A stretch of 38,714 nucleotides of DNA from contig CAZHPV010000017.1 of assembly GCA_964534845.1 (NCBI GenBank), positions 1 through 38,714 of the forward strand. Direction: 5' to 3'. Source of the stretch: CALCKU01 sp964534845 (lineage in GTDB: Bacteria; Pseudomonadota; Alphaproteobacteria; Caulobacterales; Maricaulaceae). Position 1 is the first letter of the stretch. Each line of letters opens with the position of its first letter. Under the pieces are notes generated by a model. That model saw only the letters and a program-made list of their open reading frames with translations. It was not told the origin of the DNA and made no database searches. Below are positions 16,240 to 25,784 of the stretch, one piece after another. Both the position numbers and the translations under genes were made by a program.

Positions 16240-18078
16240 TCATTCACGAGACTCGCGTGAGGCTCGCATTAAACGCGCAAGCGCGTCAGTATTATCACTG
16301 CGGATAGTGTCCGCCATACGGGACCGGCTATTTTCACGGGTCGCATCAGCCTGATTTTTACCCTTATGGGCGGCGGCTTCTGCATTCCACAAAGCCAGTC
16401 GTGTATTCAGGTCAGCGTCTCGGCCTCCAAAGGCAGCTAATGTCAGCTGTTCATCCCTCGAAAACATGCGTAAATCTTTTTCCAATCCTTGTTCGCGTAT
16501 ATGGGCATGAATCGCTTGCTTTTCAACCGCTATTGTGTCCCGCCAGTAATTTAACAAGGCAGATTGCATATTTATGCAGTATTCAGCGCTAAAGATGAGC
16601 TCAAAAAAGGTTTGATCGACCTTTCTGAGCATTTCCGGCCACTCCAATATGGCCCCGACAAGGCGCTTTTCGCGGGCCATTTCCGCCCCACCAGCCTTTA
16701 ATGCCGATTTTAAAGCCGCACTCGCCCGCCGCTTAACACGATCTTGCCCATAAGACCCCTTGGGGCTCCACGTTGATTTTCGACCAAATTCTTGATCAAA
16801 TTTATCCAGTAGAGCCGTTTTATATTGCGTCCGCACACCCTCATGGATAATTTCACGCAAGGCCGCGAAAATCCGGTCCTTCAATCCGGCCTTCGCCTCA
16901 GGCGTATTTAACGGCTCCCTCGAAAGCTCTCTTTGCCACAACATATCAACCAAGGGCGTGGCTTTTTCCAATACGGCCTGCATGGCCGGCGGCCCTTTAG
17001 CAGATATAAGATCGTCAGGGTCTTGTCCCTGGGGCATAAGCGCAAAGCGCAAGCTCTGTCCGGGCTTAAGCAAAGGCAAAGCCCGTTCAATAGACCGAAA
17101 AGCAGCGCGAAGTCCCGCTTTGTCCCCGTCAAAACACAAAACGGGTTCCGGCCCTACGCGCCATAATAAGTCTAGCTGCTCTTCTGTCAGCGCCGTCCCA
17201 AGCGGCGCCACTGCATGTTTAAAACCGGCCCGCGAGAGCGCAATCACATCCATATACCCTTCAGCGACAATCAACCCTCGCGGTCTTGTCCCTTCGCCAG
17301 ACTTATTGGGTGCGTTTAATGCCCGTCTGGCATTAGGATAGTTATAGAGCAGTTTTCCTTTTTGGAAGATCGGGGTTTCCGGCGAGTTCAAATATTTAGC
17401 CTTGGCGTCTTTAGCCATAGCCCGCCCGCCAAAAGCCACAAGACGTCCGCGTGCATCATGAATCGGAAACATAATACGATTGCGAAACCTGTCCCAGCTC
17501 TCCCGGCTTTTATCATCAGGTGCAATGATAAGTCCGGCCTCAATCAAGACCGCCTCTGAAGCCCCTTGTTGGATAAGGTCTGCTTTTAAGGCATTAAAAC
17601 TATCCGGGGCGAACCCTATTCCGAAATTGTCTGCCGCCGTGCGGGTTAAACCCCGCGATTTTAGATAGTCTCTGGCTTCACGCCCGACATCCCGCATGAG
17701 AGATTTCGCAAAAAAAATCTGGGCCTGTTCCATCCACGACACAGTTTTCTTGTTTCGCGCTGCCCGCTTTTCAGCATCCGGATCCGCTTGCGGTAATTGC
17801 ATGCCAGCCATACCCGCCAATTTTTCAACCGCTTCTGGAAAAGACAGGCCTTCAACTTCCATCAAAAAACTGATCGCATCCCCGTGCTTGCCCGAAGAAA
17901 AACAGTGATAAAACCCTTTCTCATCATTCACAAAAAAACTGGGTGTTTTTTCATTCGTAAAGGGTGATAGGCCTGCAAATTCTCGCCCCTGACGTTTTAA
18001 TTTCACATGCCGGGAAACCACGTCCGAAGGTCGGACGCGCTGTTTGAGCTCTTCGAGGAAGTTTTCTCCAAACCGCAT
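16240..18078 (-). CDS. dnaG: DNA primase
   Basis: DnaG makes RNA primers at the replication fork. The 612-aa protein has the N-terminal domain, the TOPRIM core with VAEGYMDVIAL (Glu273) and CFDGDKAG (Asp317, Asp319), and a helicase-binding C-terminal part. In the zinc-finger region the canonical CPFH and HCFGC motifs read SPFT (38-41) and HCFSS (58-62), leaving one of the four usual ligands (Cys59). From memory, similar substitutions are common in alphaproteobacterial primases, so this is probably a clade trait and not damage. rpoD follows in the same direction after a 105-bp gap. Confidence 0.96.
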   Translation of the reverse strand: MRFGENFLEELKQRVRPSDVVSRHVKLKRQGREFAGLSPFTNEKTPSFFVNDEKGFYHCFSSGKHGDAISFLMEVEGLSFPEAVEKLAGMAGMQLPQADPDAEKRAARNKKTVSWMEQAQIFFAKSLMRDVGREARDYLKSRGLTRTAADNFGIGFAPDSFNALKADLIQQGASEAVLIEAGLIIAPDDKSRESWDRFRNRIMFPIHDARGRLVAFGGRAMAKDAKAKYLNSPETPIFQKGKLLYNYPNARRALNAPNKSGEGTRPRGLIVAEGYMDVIALSRAGFKHAVAPLGTALTEEQLDLLWRVGPEPVLCFDGDKAGLRAAFRSIERALPLLKPGQSLRFALMPQGQDPDDLISAKGPPAMQAVLEKATPLVDMLWQRELSREPLNTPEAKAGLKDRIFAALREIIHEGVRTQYKTALLDKFDQEFGRKSTWSPKGSYGQDRVKRRASAALKSALKAGGAEMAREKRLVGAILEWPEMLRKVDQTFFELIFSAEYCINMQSALLNYWRDTIAVEKQAIHAHIREQGLEKDLRMFSRDEQLTLAAFGGRDADLNTRLALWNAEAAAHKGKNQADATRENSRSRMADTIRSDNTDALARLMRASRESRE

Positions 18079-18271
18079 GTCGTAGATTTACGCTTTTTAC
18101 CCACTAAAAGCGAGTCACTGGCCGGTATTAATCCACAGGCTTGCAGTTCCCTCTCTCCAATAATTCCAGATAGAGGGCAAACGGACTCTCTGTGATTTGC
18201 AAAATGGGATCAAACAGGACATTATACACCCTAAAATTCGAACAAGACCTATAAAATTAAAGCAAGACCAT

Positions 18272-20026
18272 ATGACGTCACAACCAAAACTCATTGTGCC
18301 CGCATTGCTTTTAAGCACGGCATTGATATTACCCGCATGCGGCGGGGCAAAGGAAAACCTTAGCAGCGAAGCGCTTATCCAGACACCCCTTGGTCAAGTT
18401 CAAGGCGTCACGACCGAGATAGAGGGGCTTTATAATTTTAAAGGCATACCCTATGCCCAAGCTCCTATTGGCGATTTGCGCTGGCGCGCACCGAAAGCCG
18501 TCCGACCTTGGGACGGCGTCAAAAATGCCGATACATTCTCACCCACCTGTATGCAACCCGGCGGGACAGAAGGCGGGTTTGTGGAGCGGATTGTTGACGG
18601 TCATGGACTAAGCCGGTTTAAACGGTTTTTAATTAAGCGTGTTGTTGCAGCCAGACCGGATGCACAAATGAGCGAGGATTGTCTGTATCTCAACATTCGC
18701 ACGGCTCATATCGGAGCCGCTCAAAAAGCACCCGTCATGGTCTGGATTCACGGCGGAGGACACCAATTCGGTTCCGGTGATTACAGCACTTATCAAGCCA
18801 ATGGCCTCGTAGAAAAAGGGGTCGTTCTCGTCACGATAAATTATCGTCTGGGCGTGATGGGTTATATGGCCCACCCTGCCTTATCCGAGGATGATCCCAA
18901 TAGTGTATCGGGCAATTATGGCACGCTGGATCAAATCGAGGCCCTAAAATGGGTCAGGGACAATATAGAAGGCTTTGGCGGCGATCCTGAGAATGTGACA
19001 ATTTTTGGCGAGAGTGCTGGTAGTTGGTCTGTCACGGAACTTATGGCCAGCCCCTTGGCGGAAGGCTTGTTTCATAAAGCTATCGGTCAAAGCGGAGCCT
19101 CAACCTATCATCTGGGCCAGATGGCGAGCAATCCGCAGGGCTGGATGGGGGGGTATGAGGCCGGAAAAATGGTTACTGATGCTCTAGGGCTTCCTAACCC
19201 CAGCGCCAAAGAACTGCGCGCCCTACCCGCTCACGTCGTACAGGATGTTATCACTGAAAAAATGGCGGACGGATTTCATCACAACCGCGACGGTTATGTT
19301 TTCCCAAACAATGTCGGCCTTAGTTTTCGAAGCGGTGATTTTAACGCCGTACCGACACTCTTTGGCTTTAATTTTGATGAAGGCACATTGTTTTTTCCAA
19401 ACGACCCCGAGCCAAGTGTCTGGATTGAGAGTTTTCCCCGTGATGGGCGGCAAGCCCAGTTAGAGGCGCTGCGTGAACATTACCCGACACAAGCCGAAGC
19501 CCTGATGGAGCTTTATGATCTGGAGACTGATTTTGAACAGGCAGGCACCCAATTTATGGGCGATGAAATATTTGGCGCAAATGTTAGATTTGTCACCCGC
19601 CAAAACGAAGCCCAAGGCCAACCCGCCTATATCTATAATTTTGGACGTATCCCGCCAAGCAAAAACCAGACGCTTAGTGCCTTTCATGCGGCTGAAATTC
19701 CCTTTGTATTTGACTCTCAAGAAAAGATTTTGGGGTTCACAAAAAGCGACGAAAAACTCACAGAGACCATGAAGAGCTATTGGACAAATTTTGCCAAAAC
19801 AGGAAATCCGAACGGAGCAGGCTTATCGCATTGGCCAAGCTATCAAGGTGAGAACTGGATGCAATTTGGAGGCAATAATGATCTTCCGACGGGTGCAATA
19901 AAACACTTCCGTAAAACCAAGCTCGATGCGCTAGAAGAAGGCTTACAGAAAAAGCTAACGGATTTAGACGCAGCCCTTAATGTCCCCAAAAAATCAGCAC
20001 CGCTTACTATTCAAGCCCCGAAATAG
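18272..20026 (+). CDS. Type-B carboxylesterase, predicted lipoprotein
   Basis: A 584-aa alpha/beta-hydrolase of the carboxylesterase type B/cholinesterase family. It starts with a signal peptide ending in a lipobox (ILPAC, Cys23), so it is expected to be lipid-anchored in the envelope. The oxyanion region is HGGGHQFGSG near 160-169. The nucleophile is Ser248 in FGESAGSWS, the acid is in FNFDEGTLFF, and the His is in AFHAAEIPFVF. The ATG at 18272 is chosen because it gives a clean signal peptide; an in-frame ATG at 18197 adds 25 polar residues ahead of it. Substrates are unknown. It is divergent from dnaG and converges with the cytochrome gene. Confidence 0.88.
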   Translation: MTSQPKLIVPALLLSTALILPACGGAKENLSSEALIQTPLGQVQGVTTEIEGLYNFKGIPYAQAPIGDLRWRAPKAVRPWDGVKNADTFSPTCMQPGGTEGGFVERIVDGHGLSRFKRFLIKRVVAARPDAQMSEDCLYLNIRTAHIGAAQKAPVMVWIHGGGHQFGSGDYSTYQANGLVEKGVVLVTINYRLGVMGYMAHPALSEDDPNSVSGNYGTLDQIEALKWVRDNIEGFGGDPENVTIFGESAGSWSVTELMASPLAEGLFHKAIGQSGASTYHLGQMASNPQGWMGGYEAGKMVTDALGLPNPSAKELRALPAHVVQDVITEKMADGFHHNRDGYVFPNNVGLSFRSGDFNAVPTLFGFNFDEGTLFFPNDPEPSVWIESFPRDGRQAQLEALREHYPTQAEALMELYDLETDFEQAGTQFMGDEIFGANVRFVTRQNEAQGQPAYIYNFGRIPPSKNQTLSAFHAAEIPFVFDSQEKILGFTKSDEKLTETMKSYWTNFAKTGNPNGAGLSHWPSYQGENWMQFGGNNDLPTGAIKHFRKTKLDALEEGLQKKLTDLDAALNVPKKSAPLTIQAPK

Positions 20027-20037
20027 CTAAGCAGAGC

Positions 20038-20982
20038 CTAATAACGCGCCGCCCAGCTCCGAATATAGGCTGGCGCATATAGCGACGTCTCATATTGACC
20101 CTCGAGCGCGCTTTTGAGGTCTTCCCATGTCTGCTCGGCCGCGACCAGTTGCGCGGCATCCGGCTCATCCCCACGCAAATTCAAAGACTGACCTAATGCC
20201 TGTAATCGGGATTGTAGCTTACCTGATTCTGGATAGCGGCTATAAAGCTGTCCAATTTCGTGACGCAAGCCCGCCAGAATAAATCGTCTGACTTTTGGGG
20301 AATAACCGGACTGTAATTGCGTTAAACTTTTAAAACCGTCTGATATAACTGAGAGCCTATAATCCAGCAATGCTTTCCCAGTGAGTACGGATTGCCCGCC
20401 GCACTTTTTATCATCAAGGGCGCGAATATAAGCCAGTAAACCCGCTAAAACTTCAGGCTCGGGCCTCTCGCCCGTAAATTCCTGTGTGATTAACCTCAAG
20501 ACAAGGTTCTCAAGATCGGGCTTTTGCGGGTCATGATCCACGCCGTGAATATCATCTGATAAAGACGGAATAGGCGACGGATTAAATACTTCATCCCCCA
20601 GACTGTCACTAAAATGGAAATTGGTTACATCCGCCGTTCCGGGAGTCTCTGAAAGACCTATAATAAAAAAGTCTTTATGGCTCTGGCCCTGGGAGTGGCA
20701 GGCCTGACATGTAAGCCCGCGCCGCGTGGCTTGGCCGCCCAGTAAAAACGGCGATCGAAACGCCGTGCGGCCTAATAATATTTCCGGTGTCTTAAGATCA
20801 ATGTCCGCCAGACATTCAGCCGGGGCCTGTGAGAGGATCTTTATAGGATCGCTCTCAGGTTTAACCCATTGCAAAATATCTGGCGGTTTTGTGTCTTGTA
20901 GTTTTTCCGTGGGCGCACAGGCTACAAGACACGATAAGGTAAGGCTTGTAACAAACCCTATGGTAAGGCGTTTACAATCCAT
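20038..20982 (-). CDS. Single-heme cytochrome c lipoprotein
   Basis: A 314-aa exported protein with an N-terminal signal and lipobox (LVAC, Cys22), followed by one c-type heme site CQACH (Cys92, Cys95, His96). The sequence around it (LGRTAFRSPFLLGG, then a region with FFIIGLSETPGTADVTNFHF) faintly recalls MauG/di-heme peroxidase proteins, but a second CxxCH is absent. The C-terminal half is probably helical. The start overlaps the end of the TPR gene by 25 bases, so the pair is translationally linked. Electron partner and function are unknown. Confidence 0.75.
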   Translation of the reverse strand: MDCKRLTIGFVTSLTLSCLVACAPTEKLQDTKPPDILQWVKPESDPIKILSQAPAECLADIDLKTPEILLGRTAFRSPFLLGGQATRRGLTCQACHSQGQSHKDFFIIGLSETPGTADVTNFHFSDSLGDEVFNPSPIPSLSDDIHGVDHDPQKPDLENLVLRLITQEFTGERPEPEVLAGLLAYIRALDDKKCGGQSVLTGKALLDYRLSVISDGFKSLTQLQSGYSPKVRRFILAGLRHEIGQLYSRYPESGKLQSRLQALGQSLNLRGDEPDAAQLVAAEQTWEDLKSALEGQYETSLYAPAYIRSWAARY

Positions 20983-21884
20983 CCGCGCAGCTCGTCTTCT
21001 TCAACACATCCAAAGCTACAAATCGTTTCAAGCTTGGCCAATTGTGTTTGCGCCAGCGCGATTTCACCTGTTTCAACATAAAGCTCACCAAGATACTCAT
21101 TAGCGCCTTTATGGTTCGGGTCAACATCCAAAGCCATAGCATAATATGTTTTGGCAAGATCATAATTGCCTAACTTACGCTGGCTATAACCCATATAGGT
21201 TGTAATGTCCGGGTGCGGGCCTACAGCGGCTTGCGTCAAGGCCAGATCGTTAAAGGCGGTCTTATATTCTCCGCGATTAATCAGGCTAACAGCAGCAAAA
21301 TATTGCGTATCAGCACTATCCGACGAATAAGGTGAGAGCGACGATACTTTTGTTGTACCCCCGGCTACGGCGGTCTGGATATCCGTAATAGCTTTGTCAA
21401 TACGCGCAGAATTGGCACATCCATTACACGTGGCCTGAGCCGCATTTAATCCCTCAATTACCTCTTGGGCTTTGTCAGCTTTATCGGTTTTAGCATACGC
21501 TACGCCTAACTGACCATGCGCTTCATACAGGTCCGGCTGGTAACGGGCCGCATTTTTGAAATATCGCACAGCACTTTTGTGCTTATCTCTGCCAATTTTC
21601 GCAACACCCATATAGTAATTGGCGCTGGCATTTTTTCTTGTGGCTTTTAAAACCCGGCCAAACATACGCTCGGCCTTCTTATACTCAGTCTGTTTTAGAA
21701 ACGCTAAGCCGTCCTGATAATCCTGCACAGGATTATAATTGACTTGTGGCACATTACCACCACCAGATGACAAACCGCCGCCACCTGTACCGCCACTACC
21801 ACCAGCAAGAGCGGGCGAGACAGTCATGACACTTAACGCTGCCGCTAAAACACTCAGTGTTTTCATTGAATTTGTTATACGCAT
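20958..21884 (-). CDS. Periplasmic TPR-repeat protein
   Basis: A 308-aa protein beginning with a signal peptide (cleavage likely after ALA), then a Gly/Ser-rich linker, then tetratricopeptide repeats. Repeat signatures include YKKAERMFGRVLKATRKN, HKSAVRYFKNAARYQPD and YDLAKTYYAMALDVDPNH. Two Cys pairs (CNGC in the middle and Cys residues near the end) could form periplasmic disulfides. The ATG at 21884 is preferred over one four codons earlier because GGAGAG precedes it closely. Its tail overlaps the cytochrome lipoprotein gene, suggesting a scaffold that works with it, though only spacing supports this. Confidence 0.8.
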   Translation of the reverse strand: MRITNSMKTLSVLAAALSVMTVSPALAGGSGGTGGGGLSSGGGNVPQVNYNPVQDYQDGLAFLKQTEYKKAERMFGRVLKATRKNASANYYMGVAKIGRDKHKSAVRYFKNAARYQPDLYEAHGQLGVAYAKTDKADKAQEVIEGLNAAQATCNGCANSARIDKAITDIQTAVAGGTTKVSSLSPYSSDSADTQYFAAVSLINRGEYKTAFNDLALTQAAVGPHPDITTYMGYSQRKLGNYDLAKTYYAMALDVDPNHKGANEYLGELYVETGEIALAQTQLAKLETICSFGCVEEDELRGWIVNALP

Positions 21885-21906
21885 TTTTCTCTCCATTTCT
21901 AATATC

Positions 21907-21932
21907 TCGATCTGGTCTAACTTTCGATCTGG
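21907..21932. repeat. Direct repeat TCGATCTGG, 17-bp period
   Basis: TCGATCTGG occurs at 21907-21915 and again at 21924-21932, in the gap between the divergent TPR and methyltransferase genes. The 17-bp period is between one and two helical turns. It could be a two-site regulator target, but no such regulator is identified. Confidence 0.3.
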
Positions 21933-22015
21933 AGCTTATGTAACCAGACATGCTTCCGACTTCAAAACACGCAGTTTCACATTGTTGTTAGATATTGATT
22001 ACTGTAGAAGTGAGC

Positions 22016-22633
22016 ATGTCTTTTTATGAACGCCACATCTTACCGCGCCTTCTGGATACGGCCTGCGGAATTGGCCCTATCACCAAGCAGCGCGAAAAAG
22101 TCGTTCCGCATGCGCACGGTGTTGTTTTAGAAATCGGTATAGGGTCCGGGCAAAATTTACCGCATTATAATCCAGAAAAAGTCAGTAAAATCATAGGCGT
22201 TGACCCTGACGAGCATATCTGGAAGCGTAGTAAAGCCAGACGAGCGGCCTGCCCAATTAATGTAGAGCGCATTGGATTGTCAGGCGAAGACATACCCCTT
22301 GAAAAGAACCTGGTTGATAGCGTTGTTGTGACATATTCTCTATGCACAATCCCTGATCCGGTGAAGGCTTTAGGAGAAATGACACGCATTTTAAAGCCGG
22401 GCGGGCGGATATTTTTCTCCGAACATGGCCAGGCACCTGACACGGGCATAAAGGCTTGGCAGGGCCGAATCGACCCTGTTTGGAGGAAAATCGCGGGCGG
22501 ATGTCATACGGGGCGGGACATTCCAGCACTCTTTCGGCAAGCAGGGTTAGAGTTCGACACGCTTGAACACATGTATATCCCCGGTCCGAAAGTTCTGTCC
22601 TATAATTATTGGGGCATAGCCAAAGCGAGTTAG
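22016..22633 (+). CDS. Class I SAM methyltransferase, METTL7-like
   Basis: A 205-aa methyltransferase with motif I VVLEIGIGSGQN (about residues 36-47), the acidic loop IGVDPD, and a post-motif segment RILKPGGRIFFSEHGQ. The later part (IDPVWRKIAGGCHTGRDIPALF) recalls the METTL7/thiol S-methyltransferase group and related lipid-associated methyltransferases. Substrate unknown. The ATG at 22016 is preferred over an upstream TTG because the protein then begins at the conserved FYERHILPRLL. It is divergent from the TPR gene and converges with the GST gene. Confidence 0.8.
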   Translation: MSFYERHILPRLLDTACGIGPITKQREKVVPHAHGVVLEIGIGSGQNLPHYNPEKVSKIIGVDPDEHIWKRSKARRAACPINVERIGLSGEDIPLEKNLVDSVVVTYSLCTIPDPVKALGEMTRILKPGGRIFFSEHGQAPDTGIKAWQGRIDPVWRKIAGGCHTGRDIPALFRQAGLEFDTLEHMYIPGPKVLSYNYWGIAKAS

Positions 22634-22655
22634 ATTTTTGGCTCTAGGGAGCTTA

Positions 22656-23798
22656 TTATCCCTCGGCCCAAACCTCTTGGTGATTTTCACGCCCAATTCT
22701 ATATTTCGCTTTCAACTCTAATATAGGGGCGAGACCGCTAGGTTTGAAATAGGCTTTCACGCGTTTCTTATCCTTGGCTGATAAGCCATCATAGGCATCT
22801 GTCACACGTTGCAACATGTAAAAATTCATGGGGCGAACAGCACATTGTATATCCACATCGCCGTGCAAAAATCCGCCAAAGCCCAATACATATTGTTTCG
22901 GATGAATACTCGCCCGCGAGCCTATTGCGGGTTCTGGTAGCGCGGCCAAAGTCTCAACACCCATTTCCAACTCAGGCAGAAAATATCGGGCCATATAAGA
23001 CCAGAGCGGTCCGAGCGTCTCGGGCAGTCCGTCCTTCATTTTTGCCGTCTGCACCGAATAAGATGGCATATCCGAATAATCGGCATGAGAAACATTCATC
23101 CGTTCGGTCCAGCGATAAAGGCTGGGGGCATGGTTTTTCATAAGACTTGACGGTACAGGATCACGACCCAAATGGGCATAAAGCGAGCACATCATACCGT
23201 AATCCCCCATATTCGGGGCGTCCCCCATAAAATAGGGATGATATAGAAAATGACCTTCCAGTATTTCTAAAATTTCAATATAGGCCCGCTCGACCTCGGT
23301 AATTGTCGCTGGCGTCACGCCCAATATAGGCAGAAAACCGCTAAACTTTTTTATCGTCTTTGCAATCTTCTCTTTAACGTCTGGAGGGGCATTTGGACCT
23401 TGCCAGCCACCAAATCCATGGGTGATAAAACCATTGGTCGTCTCCGGGAAATTCCAACGGTAATGCATGGCCGGCCTCATAAGACCATTATCGCCAAAAA
23501 GTTCCAATATCAAAGCCGCAATAATAGCCAATGGGTCACTGGGATAGGTTGGCATTTTAGGCTGAGTATTGGCTTCAAGATAATCAATGATATCTGTTGT
23601 GTCCTGCACGATAGTTCCGTCAGAGGTTTCAATAACGGGTATGATCTGGCGACCAATTACAGGTAAGATATTTTCACGGTAATGCTCGGAAAACGGTCCT
23701 ATTTCCTCAAAGGCCATACCTTGCTTTATGAGATAGCTTCGTACCTTTCCCGTAAACATCGAGATTTTAACACCATATAGTTTAAGCGGTAAGGTCAT
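22656..23798 (-). CDS. Long glutathione S-transferase-like protein
   Basis: A 380-aa protein with an N-terminal thioredoxin-like GST domain (residues about 4-80; the GSH-binding segment includes IIPVIETSDGTIVQDTTDI) and an all-helical C-terminal half. At 380 aa it is far longer than an ordinary GST of about 200-230 aa. The extension ends with a conserved-looking block containing HGDVDIQCAVRPMNFYMLQR. It is the last gene of the tightly spaced operon that starts with the DUF1330 gene, 13 bases behind the crotonase. A role in conjugating or isomerising a reactive intermediate is an inference from context. Confidence 0.8.
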   Translation of the reverse strand: MTLPLKLYGVKISMFTGKVRSYLIKQGMAFEEIGPFSEHYRENILPVIGRQIIPVIETSDGTIVQDTTDIIDYLEANTQPKMPTYPSDPLAIIAALILELFGDNGLMRPAMHYRWNFPETTNGFITHGFGGWQGPNAPPDVKEKIAKTIKKFSGFLPILGVTPATITEVERAYIEILEILEGHFLYHPYFMGDAPNMGDYGMMCSLYAHLGRDPVPSSLMKNHAPSLYRWTERMNVSHADYSDMPSYSVQTAKMKDGLPETLGPLWSYMARYFLPELEMGVETLAALPEPAIGSRASIHPKQYVLGFGGFLHGDVDIQCAVRPMNFYMLQRVTDAYDGLSAKDKKRVKAYFKPSGLAPILELKAKYRIGRENHQEVWAEG

Positions 23799-23811
23799 GT
23801 GAGGCTCTATT

Positions 23812-24660
23812 CTAGGATATTTTTTTCGCGCGGGGTTTTAATTTTGGCAGGTCGGCAAATTTGCCCGGACGTTTTTCTTTTGCTGCCATCATAGATTCCA
23901 TAACTTCGCTAGGTATCAACATGGACATATTCCATATTGCGATATTATCCAAAGCATCCGCTGTCGAATGGTCCCGTCCATATGTTATTGCTCGCTTACA
24001 CCCGTAAATTGCCAAGGGCGGTTTTTGTGCGATCTCGGCGGCCATTGCCATAACCGCTTTCATCATAGCAGGTTGGTCGTCATAAACTTCATTAAATAAT
24101 CCGCGTTGTTTACATTCCTCAGCGTGCATTTTGCGCCCTGTATAGGCAAGCTCCCTGACAACACCTTCGGGCATAAGATTCAAAATTCTCGGAAATGTAC
24201 CGACATCCGCTGTCATGCCGACATTGATTTCATAAATAGTAATGAAACTGTCCTGCGTACCAAACCGCATATCACAGGCCGTTATAAGATCCACCGCGCC
24301 TCCATACGCCCCGCCTTGTATCGCACACAAGACAGGTATCCTGCAATTTTCCAGCGCACTAAACGAGTCCTGCAGGCGCGTCACATTGTGTAAAAATCCG
24401 ACCCCGTATTGCGGATCGTTCTTATCACCGCTCCCTGTAACATTGACCCCGAACATAGACACGTCAATACCTGAAGAAAAAACCGGACCCGTGGACGAAA
24501 TGACAATCACGCGTGCTTTGGTATTTGCATCTATATCTTCAACAATCTCGGGAAGCTCATCCCAAAATGCGGCATTCATCGCATTGCGTTTTTCCGGGCG
24601 CGTAAGAACAATATGCGCGATCTGATCTTTTATCGTAACATCAAAACAGTCAAAAGCCAT
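23812..24660 (-). CDS. Crotonase-family protein resembling dienoyl-CoA isomerase
   Basis: A 282-aa enoyl-CoA hydratase/isomerase family protein with the CoA-binding and oxyanion segments FSSGIDVSMFG and IQGGAYGGAVDLITACD. Three acidic residues that form the active site of the delta(3,5)-delta(2,4)-dienoyl-CoA isomerase ECH1 have counterparts here: Asp130 (TACD), Glu144 (YEINVG) and Asp152 (TADVG). The stretch TADVGTFPRI is especially close. So it may shift conjugated double bonds in a CoA thioester and not simply hydrate one. It lies 14 bases behind the DUF2855 gene and 13 bases before the GST gene. The substrate is unknown. Confidence 0.85.
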   Translation of the reverse strand: MAFDCFDVTIKDQIAHIVLTRPEKRNAMNAAFWDELPEIVEDIDANTKARVIVISSTGPVFSSGIDVSMFGVNVTGSGDKNDPQYGVGFLHNVTRLQDSFSALENCRIPVLCAIQGGAYGGAVDLITACDMRFGTQDSFITIYEINVGMTADVGTFPRILNLMPEGVVRELAYTGRKMHAEECKQRGLFNEVYDDQPAMMKAVMAMAAEIAQKPPLAIYGCKRAITYGRDHSTADALDNIAIWNMSMLIPSEVMESMMAAKEKRPGKFADLPKLKPRAKKIS

Positions 24661-24674
24661 ACCGGCCTCCTTGT

Positions 24675-25784
24675 TTATAGCGTAAATATATAACCCTGTG
24701 AGGGATTAGCCTTACCGTCCAGAAAATCTTTGTAGACTTTCAAGAGATTTTCAACCCCTTTGGCTTCATTGAGCGTAAGCCACCCGCTCGCTGTTTCGCA
24801 AAACGGATTCCAGCGCGCTGCCAGTTTTTGGGCAAACCCGCCCGCACCCCAATCCGCAAACCGTTTCTTGGCACGGTCCGGCGCAAAAAACATCACGGCT
24901 GGTGCGCCCAATTTTGGCGTTTTATATCCCGCTCCCCGCCAATGGGATTTACCTACCATACAATTATAGACAATATTTTCTTCAAAATGATCATAAATTG
25001 TCGTGGTCACGTCCCCATTGCCAGCCATGTCTACAATGACGGTTTTGATATCAGGATTGAGATTTGTGATCGTTTCATATGTCTCAACAGTTTCATAAAA
25101 GCCTGTCGCACGAACAAACTGGGCGTTCGCATCAGAAGTTAGACCCGTAACTTTTACGGCCCCCTCTTGTTTTAAACAAAAAGCCGTACCCAAAGCTGTC
25201 TTGGATGAAGCCGACAGTAACAAAACCTGCTCGGCCCCAAAAAAACTCTCATCAGCTAGAAAGTCTTCAATTAAAAAGCTGGTCGTAAATAAAGGCCGCA
25301 AAATGGGATGCATATTTTTGTTTTTCCCAAAGGTAGGATCAGATGCGGTGAAATTATAACTATTATAAACCGCATGGAGCGCGGTGCGGTGCGCGGCACC
25401 GTCTTGAAAACCCAAAGGCGTAATTTTAACCGGCTTCATATCAAACTGATCCGTCACGGGAAAAAATCCGTAAAGCTGCATACCCGGCGTAATGTCCGGG
25501 CAGTTGGACTGCGTCACCCTCGCATAACCCCAGACCGGCATGCGCCCAAAGCCGTCCATTTCTATATCATAATGCCGCGGCTCAAAAAATTTCCAATAGC
25601 CAATTTGCTCACCCACAACCATATAGGTAATATTATTTGCCGTTAGCGCCCATGGCCCCACAGAAACCCGTATATGGTCAGGTTTTAGCGTTTCGTCAGG
25701 CTGATTGACGATAACAATATCAGAAAAATCCTGACGGTTCACCAAAAGGCTTTGTGGCATAAATAACCTAGAAAACGCCTTCAC
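24675..25784 (-). CDS. DUF2855 protein, likely MDR-type oxidoreductase relative
   Basis: A 369-aa DUF2855 family protein. The N-terminal half (ALTANNITYMVVGEQIGYW, then GRMPVWGYA) and the C-terminal Rossmann-like segment (EQVLLLSASSKTALGTAF, then DIKTVIVDMAGNGDV) resemble a degenerate medium-chain dehydrogenase/reductase that would bind NAD(P). No reaction has been established to my knowledge. It overlaps the upstream DUF1330 gene by 17 bases and is followed by the crotonase after 14 bases. In this context it could reduce an enone or unsaturated intermediate. Confidence 0.75.
   Translation of the reverse strand: MKAFSRLFMPQSLLVNRQDFSDIVIVNQPDETLKPDHIRVSVGPWALTANNITYMVVGEQIGYWKFFEPRHYDIEMDGFGRMPVWGYARVTQSNCPDITPGMQLYGFFPVTDQFDMKPVKITPLGFQDGAAHRTALHAVYNSYNFTASDPTFGKNKNMHPILRPLFTTSFLIEDFLADESFFGAEQVLLLSASSKTALGTAFCLKQEGAVKVTGLTSDANAQFVRATGFYETVETYETITNLNPDIKTVIVDMAGNGDVTTTIYDHFEENIVYNCMVGKSHWRGAGYKTPKLGAPAVMFFAPDRAKKRFADWGAGGFAQKLAARWNPFCETASGWLTLNEAKGVENLLKVYKDFLDGKANPSQGYIFTL

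Noticed and set aside
18197..18271. An earlier ATG for the carboxylesterase
   Set aside because: It puts 25 polar residues ahead of a complete lipoprotein signal; ATG 18272 fits better.
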